Shown: positions 45,230-51,113 of the stretch, piece by piece
Layout: every line of letters starts with the position of its first letter
Position numbering within the stretch: position 1 is the stretch's first letter
NCBI GenBank assembly: GCA_003137075.1
Contig: PLES01000176.1
Coordinates: forward strand, 1-51,113
Source: Solirubrobacterales bacterium
GTDB taxonomy: Bacteria; Actinomycetota; Thermoleophilia; Solirubrobacterales; Solirubrobacteraceae
Length of the DNA stretch: 51,113 nucleotides
Direction of reading: 5' to 3'
Notes under the pieces: generated by a model
Told to the model about the DNA's origin: nothing
Databases searched by the model: none
Seen by the model: the letters and a program-made list of their open reading frames with translations, nothing else
Translations under genes and position numbers: made by a program

Positions 45230-47791
45230 TTACGGACGGCCGTCCTCGAGTTTCCAGCACATAGTGGAATCGTTTGCCGGGATTCCAAGGTTGCTGCAGG
45301 CGGGGGCTTCCGCGAGTTCTTCTTCTTCGTCGAAGTCGTCGTAGAGGTCACCGGTTGATTTGACTTCGCTGCCGATTGGGGCGAGTTCCTTCGTGGCTTT
45401 GATGATCCCTTCGACCGCGCTGCGCCCCCGCAAATACTGCTGTGTGTTGTTGACGATGAGATTTGTCGGGTTGTCTTGGAATGGGTTGGCAGTGAACGGT
45501 TCACCGGTCGTGTCCGATCCGGCCCCGCTTTGCCACGGCATCGCTCCGTTCCAGACCGGCTGGTTGGCGGTGCCGGCCATGGCTGTGCGGGTGATGCTCA
45601 TCGAGATGTTCGGGAACGATGTGCTCTTGACGGACACGCCGAGTGTCTCCGCGGCCGGGATCTGCTGCGAAAGGGATGCGTTGTAGACCCAGTTGGTGGT
45701 CGTGAACTGGCCGCGGATGACCGCCCCCATTACCGGGTAGTGCCCTTCGTCCAGCAGTCCTTCGGCCAGCCCTGCGGCGACGTCATATTTGGTGTGTGCG
45801 TCGTGAAGAACCTCAGGGACGCTCGCGGCTGCCTCTAGGTCGGTGATCGTCTCCTTTGTGGCACCCGCCACCTTTGCGAAGACGGCCGGGAGTTCCGCAA
45901 GGCCTTCGGCGACCTTCGCGGCGCCGCTGGCGAGCGCGTATGTCGTGGCAAACCGGAGGGGCCACGGCATCTGCTCGAATGCCGTTACGAGCTGTTCGCC
46001 GTGTTCCTTACCGATCAAGTGCTCAATCACGGCCTCTGCGCTTGTCTCCGGTGGCACGACCTCTCCGGCCGGTTCGAACGGGATGTACCAGAGCGCGATG
46101 ATCGTGAACGATGTGGGCCCATCGACCTTCCACTCCGTGTCAGACCCGCCCGGGACGTAGAAGTAGCGCGGCGTTAGCGGCATCGTGATGTGACAGCTGC
46201 CCTTCACCGGCGCCCCATTTGACGGGTAGATGATGAATCGCCATACGCGTGTGAGTGACCCATTCGAGCTGGATGGGGAGTCATCCGGGTCGAAGACCAC
46301 CTGTTGGGGTTGGTCTGCCTTGCCGGTGTTCTGATTCCACACCAGCGGGATGCTGATCTTCCCGAGCGACGATCCGCTCGTCATGTACGTGTACCACCGC
46401 ACCTTCGTCGCGTGCCTTGCCAGATCGACAAGTTCTTCCGGGTCAAGGCAGGACGGGTACTTCGGATACGCCTCGAACAGGCTGTCGAAGCCAGACTGGT
46501 ACAGGAAGCGCGCCGCACTCGTTGAGCCGGAGTAGTGAGGGTGCGAGGGGTCGGTGGAGCTGTTAAACGGTGCCTTCAACGATGGATCAACGATCTGCGA
46601 CTGCTTGATCGAAGCCGAAAGCCCGATCGTGTAGAGCGACTGGCAGTAGGACGGCGTGAAGTTCGCCGCAGCGGCATGCGCCTGGACCGGTTGCGCCCAC
46701 GCACCCACGTTCAAGCCCGTCCGCAGCTCATCCGATTCAGACTCGCTGGCCCCGTCGTCGCACGCTTCGAAGTTCACGCCGGTTACCGGACTGTCGCCCA
46801 CGGTCACGGGCTGCTCGTAAGCCTTACTGACGAAGGTGGAACCATCAGAACTGATGCCCGCCGTGTAGGTGCCGGCGGGGACGTTGACAGACCAAGTCCC
46901 GTCATCAGCGGTTACCGCGGTGACGCTGACCGACTGCCCGTCGCTCGACGTTCCGGACACCAAGACCGTAAACCCTGAGGCTCCCGAGATCGGACATGAC
47001 GTCTCCGAGCAGCTGATACCCGAGACAGTTCCGGAGACTGATACCGACGTGGACGTCGAGGTGAGTGTGGTCGTGGCGGAAGCCGCGGGGTCGGACGACG
47101 TGTCAGAGGCTGTGATCGTCGCATTCCCGCTTTTCTTGGATGCGGTGATCGTCGCTGTGTATGTGCCGTCACCGTTGTCCGTGACGGCGCCGATGCTCTG
47201 ACCAGGGTCAGAGCTCGACAAGGAAACCTCGTCCCCGCTCTCGGAGCTACCGCTGTCGGAGACGGTCGCCGTGATGGTCGCCGTCGACTTGCCGTCCGCC
47301 TTGATCGACCCCGGCGACACGGACACGGAGATCGTCGGAGTCCCTCCGACGGCCCCGTAGTAGTCGCAGGAGTCCCACGGCCCCACCCACGCGGCACCAG
47401 ACATGCAGTATTCGTCCCATCCTCCCGTCGCGCCGGTCTGCCATACGCACGTCGACGAGTCCTCCGTGCATCCACTCACCACCGTTCCCGGTACGTATTG
47501 CCAGCTCCAACTCTGCCCGGGGGTACCGCCAGGCGCCGCGCAGTTGGCCGTGCTGGCTGTCGTCGTGGCGGTCACATCGTCGCCGGCATAGACCACGTGA
47601 GGCGAGATGGTCATCCCGCCGCACCCGGACTGATCCAGACCACTGGGTGGGTCGCCCCACGAAGATGGTGCGCTCGCGGCGTCAGCCACGCCGGGGGCAC
47701 AGAGGACGAGCACGAGGCCGAGAAGGCCCAACGCAGCACGCCTCGCCACGACCGACTTCGTGAGTACGACCAAACCGACGTTCTTTGCCAT
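45230..47791 (-). CDS. Large secreted protein with invasin-like (Big_1) Ig domain and a further beta domain
   Basis: Signal peptide AALGLLGLVLVLCAPGVADAASA; ISVSVSPGSIKADGKSTATITATVSDSGSSESGDEVSLSSSDPGQSIGAVTDNGDGTYTATITASKKSGNATITAS. Confidence 0.85.
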   Translation of the reverse strand: MAKNVGLVVLTKSVVARRAALGLLGLVLVLCAPGVADAASAPSSWGDPPSGLDQSGCGGMTISPHVVYAGDDVTATTTASTANCAAPGGTPGQSWSWQYVPGTVVSGCTEDSSTCVWQTGATGGWDEYCMSGAAWVGPWDSCDYYGAVGGTPTISVSVSPGSIKADGKSTATITATVSDSGSSESGDEVSLSSSDPGQSIGAVTDNGDGTYTATITASKKSGNATITASDTSSDPAASATTTLTSTSTSVSVSGTVSGISCSETSCPISGASGFTVLVSGTSSDGQSVSVTAVTADDGTWSVNVPAGTYTAGISSDGSTFVSKAYEQPVTVGDSPVTGVNFEACDDGASESESDELRTGLNVGAWAQPVQAHAAAANFTPSYCQSLYTIGLSASIKQSQIVDPSLKAPFNSSTDPSHPHYSGSTSAARFLYQSGFDSLFEAYPKYPSCLDPEELVDLARHATKVRWYTYMTSGSSLGKISIPLVWNQNTGKADQPQQVVFDPDDSPSSSNGSLTRVWRFIIYPSNGAPVKGSCHITMPLTPRYFYVPGGSDTEWKVDGPTSFTIIALWYIPFEPAGEVVPPETSAEAVIEHLIGKEHGEQLVTAFEQMPWPLRFATTYALASGAAKVAEGLAELPAVFAKVAGATKETITDLEAAASVPEVLHDAHTKYDVAAGLAEGLLDEGHYPVMGAVIRGQFTTTNWVYNASLSQQIPAAETLGVSVKSTSFPNISMSITRTAMAGTANQPVWNGAMPWQSGAGSDTTGEPFTANPFQDNPTNLIVNNTQQYLRGRSAVEGIIKATKELAPIGSEVKSTGDLYDDFDEEEELAEAPACSNLGIPANDSTMCWKLEDGRP

Positions 47792-47932
47792 CTTCAGCTC
47801 CTGATCCGGGTGCCCGCGACTTTTTAAAAACTCAAGCAGCGGCCCGTTAGATCAACGTGACATCCAACGAGCCAGCCGCTTCGGGGGCCCAATCTAAGTC
47901 GTCAAGCGGGTAGCGGCGAGCGTCCGAGAGCG

Positions 47933-47974
47933 CGGTCTACGCAAAACCGCGTAGACCGTCGAGCACAGTTGTGC
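47933..47974. promoter_or_regulatory. Inverted repeats in the divergent intergenic region
   Basis: CGGTCTACGC-AAAACC-GCGTAGACCG (47933-47958) and GCACA-GT-TGTGC (about 47963-47974). Confidence 0.55.
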
Positions 47975-48091
47975 ATGATGGCGACGAGCAAAGCGTGCGC
48001 ACCCGCCTCTAGGGCCCCATGCGCGGCGCTCCGCCGCGACGTTGGACGTTCGGTGGCGCGGGCGGCTCGGTCGGCGGCGATACTCAAATCG

Positions 48092-48874
48092 GTGGCAGCC
48101 AGGACTTTCCATGCTCGGGTCCTAGACCTCGTCGGCGACGTCGGCGCGCTCTTGGATCTCGATGAGTGGCGTGACGGGCTGCTCGCAGCGATAAGAACTG
48201 CGGTGCCGTGTGACTACGCGTCACTGAACCAGGTCGGCCCGGATCCGGACCAGAACTGGAGCATCGTCGAGCCGCCGATGCCGATCGAGTCACACGAGCT
48301 GTTCTACCGCCTCGCGCACCAACACCCACTCGCCGAAATGCACCTGCGGACACGCGACGGACGGCCCTATCGCCTCTCGGACGTGGTCACCTCGGCACAA
48401 TTTCGTCAGACCGATCTGTACCGTGAGTTTTACGCTCCGATCGGGGTCGAATACCAGATCTCGTTCATGCTCCCCAGCGCCAGGGAGGAGATCCTCGCGA
48501 TTGCTCTGAGCCGTCGCGAAACCGACTTCACCAACGAGGAACGAGAGCTTCTCGCGGTCGCCCGTCCGCACCTCATCCAGGTCTATAGAAATGCCCTGCA
48601 TCACGCCGACGTAATGAGTCGACAGGTTCTGCGGGCGGATCCGTTCGCTGACCAGACGATTCTTCAGGATCTGGGACTCACGCCCGCGCAGGCCAAGGTC
48701 TTAAGTCTGATCGCCAGCGGACAGTCGACCGCTGATATCGCCAGTCAGCTGCAGATCTCCGAACGGACCATCCAAAAGCACCTGCAGGGCGTCTACCAGC
48801 GGCTCGGTGTCAGCGACCGCTCCGCTGCGATTCACAGAGCGTGGCAAGCCATTTTGCCTTCGGCGCCGACGTGA
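48092..48874 (+). CDS. LuxR-family regulator (paralogue B)
   Basis: LGLTPAQAKVLSLIASGQSTADIASQLQISERTIQKHLQGVYQRLGVSDRSAAIHRA; GTG start gives exactly 260 codons as in paralogue A. Confidence 0.9.
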   Translation: MAARTFHARVLDLVGDVGALLDLDEWRDGLLAAIRTAVPCDYASLNQVGPDPDQNWSIVEPPMPIESHELFYRLAHQHPLAEMHLRTRDGRPYRLSDVVTSAQFRQTDLYREFYAPIGVEYQISFMLPSAREEILAIALSRRETDFTNEERELLAVARPHLIQVYRNALHHADVMSRQVLRADPFADQTILQDLGLTPAQAKVLSLIASGQSTADIASQLQISERTIQKHLQGVYQRLGVSDRSAAIHRAWQAILPSAPT

Positions 48875-48884
48875 TTTCGAGTGC

Positions 48885-48980
48885 TTAGCGGATGGTGACG
48901 CGTTCGATTCCGGCGGCTTCCAGGATCTTCTGATCGAACGAGGCGAGCGTGGAGTTGGTGTGCTCGGGTCCAGACGCCGA
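48885..48980 (-). pseudogene. C-terminal remnant of a PIN-like (VapC-type) domain
   Basis: ...GPEHTNSTLASFDQKILEAAGIERVTIR* on the minus strand with no upstream PIN core; in-frame TAG upstream. Confidence 0.35.
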
Positions 48981-48993
48981 CGAAAACGAGCAC

Positions 48994-49095
48994 AACTCCT
49001 ACCGCAACCGCTCGCGGAGGGGCAGCGTCGCGTTTGGGTCGCTCAGGCGGTACAACTGCGACTGATCGGTCGAGCGCAACGCACGGGTAGGAGTT
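48994..49095. repeat. 102-bp segment bounded by a perfect 10-bp inverted repeat
   Basis: AACTCCTACC (48994-49003) and GGTAGGAGTT (49086-49095). Confidence 0.5.
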
Positions 49096-49235
49096 ATGCA
49101 GGCCGCGCCCCTCGCGCTCGTGCCGCAGGCTTCACGGCGAGGGCGTCTCACTGGCAACTCAAACTCAAACCGAGGGTTGCGATCTCAGCCTCGGACTGGA
49201 TGGCATCCCCGTCTCACGACGGTGTCCAGGGAAAC

Positions 49236-49421
49236 ATGTCGGCGATCTTCGTGACCGGCGATTCCGGGGAACAGCTGCGAGCAGTCTTTGAGAGCCTCAG
49301 GGATGGCGACAACAACACGAGGTTGCAGGAACTCCATGAGATGCCTTTCGGCATCTACGGTCAGTTCTACGACCGATGCGACGTTCAGTGGATCTTCAGA
49401 GGTAACCCAACTCGTCCATAG
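49236..49421 (+). CDS. Possible small protein (61 aa)
   Basis: MSAIFVTGDSGEQLRAVFESLRDGDNNTRLQELHEMPFGIYGQFYDRCDVQWIFRGNPTRP; compositionally natural but no clear SD. Confidence 0.35.
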   Translation: MSAIFVTGDSGEQLRAVFESLRDGDNNTRLQELHEMPFGIYGQFYDRCDVQWIFRGNPTRP

Positions 49422-49542
49422 GGGCCGCTGGATGCCATGACCAGCCCCACGAGCTCCGGCCGCGGCTCGCCCAGCCGCCGCGCAGCCCCCGCCATCGGCG
49501 CCGGTGCGTGGCTCCGCTACAGACCGCGGCCGCGCGTCGTGT

Positions 49543-50157
49543 TTAGGCGGAGGTGGTTGCTGTCCCGAGCTTGAGTATTCGGTCGAAAGCCGCTTGGGTG
49601 TCGTCGACCAGTGTCCGAGGATCGTTGCCGAGTGATCTGGCGGTGAGATAACAGCCGAGGGCCACGTAGGCTGCAGACGCTGCGACGGTCGGGTCCGCGC
49701 CTCGGTTGATCAGGACGTCAATGAGTTGACCGGCGAACTCCTGCATCTTCAGGGCGTCACGGGCACGCAGATCGACGGTTTGCTCGACGAGCCGGAAGTG
49801 GCGGGCGTAGTCCTCGGGGTCGGCGGTCGCCCTGGCGCACATGGCGAGGACGAGCCGGCAGAGCTGTTCGACGGCCTCGGTCATGTCGTTTACCGGAACG
49901 AAGTCGTCCGCCTGCCCGGCCGCGGTGATCATCTCCAGCAGCTGCTGCTCTTTGGCAAAGACGACTTCCTGCTTGTCGCTGAAATGGCGAAAGAACGTGG
50001 TCCTGCCGACCTCGGCCCGTTCGGCGATGTCGCTCACTGAGACGTCGTCAAAGCCGCGTGCGAAGAAGAGCTCCTCGGCGGCCTGAACGATGCGCGCTCG
50101 CGCTTGACGTCGTTTGCGCTCGACGAGGGGAATCGGCGGATTCATGCCCGGAAGCAT
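49543..50157 (-). CDS. TetR-family regulator
   Basis: RARIVQAAEELFFARGFDDVSVSDIAERAEVGRTTFFRHFSDKQEVV; start at MLPGMNPP or MNPP (50145). Confidence 0.92.
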   Translation of the reverse strand: MLPGMNPPIPLVERKRRQARARIVQAAEELFFARGFDDVSVSDIAERAEVGRTTFFRHFSDKQEVVFAKEQQLLEMITAAGQADDFVPVNDMTEAVEQLCRLVLAMCARATADPEDYARHFRLVEQTVDLRARDALKMQEFAGQLIDVLINRGADPTVAASAAYVALGCYLTARSLGNDPRTLVDDTQAAFDRILKLGTATTSA

Positions 50158-50170
50158 AGACCGCAATAAC

Positions 50171-50209
50171 CGAGGTTCCAAATGGGACTTGGCATGATTT
50201 GGAACCTCG
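50171..50209. promoter_or_regulatory. TetR operator candidate: perfect 13-bp inverted repeat, 13-bp spacer
   Basis: CGAGGTTCCAAAT-gggacttggcatg-ATTTGGAACCTCG; overlaps -35-like TTGGCA (50190-50195) with -10-like TATTGT at 50213. Confidence 0.85.
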
Positions 50210-50263
50210 TGTTATTGTGAACTCAGTACCAAAAGGTACGGATAACCAATAAGGGGACCGATC

Positions 50264-50698
50264 ATGTTGAGCCAGTCAGAAACGCATCACCCGGACGAAC
50301 TGAGCACGCTGCGGGCTGACGACCGCTTCGCGATCGGCGACGTCCTGTCGTTGCACGGATACATCTTTGACGCGGATGAGCTCGATCGAATCGAGGAGAT
50401 CTTCACGCCTGAGGTCGTCTACGACATGAGTGCCGTCGGCATCGGCGTGTTCGAAGGCATCGAGACCGTCCGCAGGGCCGCGGCGAGCATGGGCGACAGA
50501 GGCCCGCTCGCCCATCACATCACGAACGTACTGATCTCAGGCAACGAGCACGGCGTCGCGACAGCCCAGTCCAAAGGGCTCATGTTGATGCGCGACGGCA
50601 CGCTCGAGAGCGTCACCCACCTCGACACGCTGCGCCGACACGACGGTCAGTGGCGCATCAGCCACCGGATCATCACGCCGATCCGGGCCAAGCAGTAA
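50264..50698 (+). CDS. SnoaL-like/NTF2-fold protein
   Basis: LSLHGYIFDADELDRIEEIFTPEVVYDMSAVGIGVFEGIETVRRAAASMG...HHITNVLISGNEHGVATAQSKGLMLMRDG...RISHRIITP. Confidence 0.88.
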   Translation: MLSQSETHHPDELSTLRADDRFAIGDVLSLHGYIFDADELDRIEEIFTPEVVYDMSAVGIGVFEGIETVRRAAASMGDRGPLAHHITNVLISGNEHGVATAQSKGLMLMRDGTLESVTHLDTLRRHDGQWRISHRIITPIRAKQ

Positions 50699-50736
50699 CC
50701 AAACCCTTCAACCTCAAACCTAGAGAGATCCATTCA

Positions 50737-51113
50737 ATGTCTGCCCTGACGGAGTCCGTTCACCTGCCTGACCCACGCCGTTGGTTCGCATTGTGGCTAC
50801 TGGCGATAGCCGAATTCGTCGTGATCCTCGACGCCACGATCATCAACGTCGCGCTGCCGTCGATCAGCCGCAACCTGCACGTCTCTACCGACTCGCTCTC
50901 ATGGGTCGTCAGCGCCTACATCCTCGCGTTTGGAGGGGCGCTGCTCCTGGGCGGACGACTAGCGGACCTGTTCGGGCGGCGGCGACTGTTCGTCTCAGGG
51001 CTCTGCCTCTTCGCTGCAGCCTCCTTCGCGGGCGGACTGTCATCATCGCTCGGGGAACTCATCGCGTTCCGTGCGCTCCAGGGACTGGGTGCCGCCGCGC
51101 TCGCGCCCGCCGC
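50737..51113 (+). CDS. MFS transporter (DHA2/EmrB-QacA-like), truncated by the window end
   Basis: FVVILDATIINVALPSISRNLHVSTDSLSWVVSAYILAFGGALLLGGRLADLFGRRRLF. Confidence 0.92.
   Translation, partial: MSALTESVHLPDPRRWFALWLLAIAEFVVILDATIINVALPSISRNLHVSTDSLSWVVSAYILAFGGALLLGGRLADLFGRRRLFVSGLCLFAAASFAGGLSSSLGELIAFRALQGLGAAALAPA

Noticed and set aside
48807-49235. N-terminal two-thirds of the 204-aa plus-strand ORF
   Set aside because: Overlaps the LuxR paralogue B 3' end and the inverted-repeat element with an unnatural Arg-rich sequence; only the final 61 aa looks protein-like.

Overview
High-GC (actinobacterial-looking, possibly Thermoleophilia/Solirubrobacterales; this is inference) chromosomal window, densely coded on both strands. 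Main blocks: (i) a probable tRNA 3' end at the left edge with a small-ORF/inverted-repeat remnant beside it; (ii) GNAT and crotonase genes, and a divergent FtsH-like AAA+/M41 protease translationally coupled to a single-pass membrane protein; (iii) a fluoride operon: crcB-motif (fluoride) riboswitch, crcB, crcB, and a triple-DUF190 protein, with ATGA overlaps between genes; (iv) amidase, TPR-GGDEF and deacetylase genes; (v) a xylose/xyloside operon with a divergent LacI regulator (SBP, two permeases, GH3, xylA, xylB, ABC ATPase); (vi) an RHH/HicB-like gene plus a DUF4097-like protein behind a helically phased operator array that overlaps an apparently leaderless promoter; (vii) ECF sigma/anti-sigma, a secreted beta-propeller, and a glycogen-debranching/GT4 pair; (viii) TetR plus an ABC-2-like membrane protein, a rifampin phosphotransferase homologue (rph), and a lipoprotein that looks like a G1 (glutamic) peptidase; (ix) a heptad-repeat GGDEF protein, tandem PRC-barrel proteins, ANTAR and STAS proteins; (x) two large secreted repeat proteins with two LuxR paralogues of identical length; (xi) a TetR / SnoaL-like / MFS divergent cassette with a 13-13-13 perfect inverted repeat. 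Everything was read by eye. Family calls rest on motif recognition and were not checked against any database.
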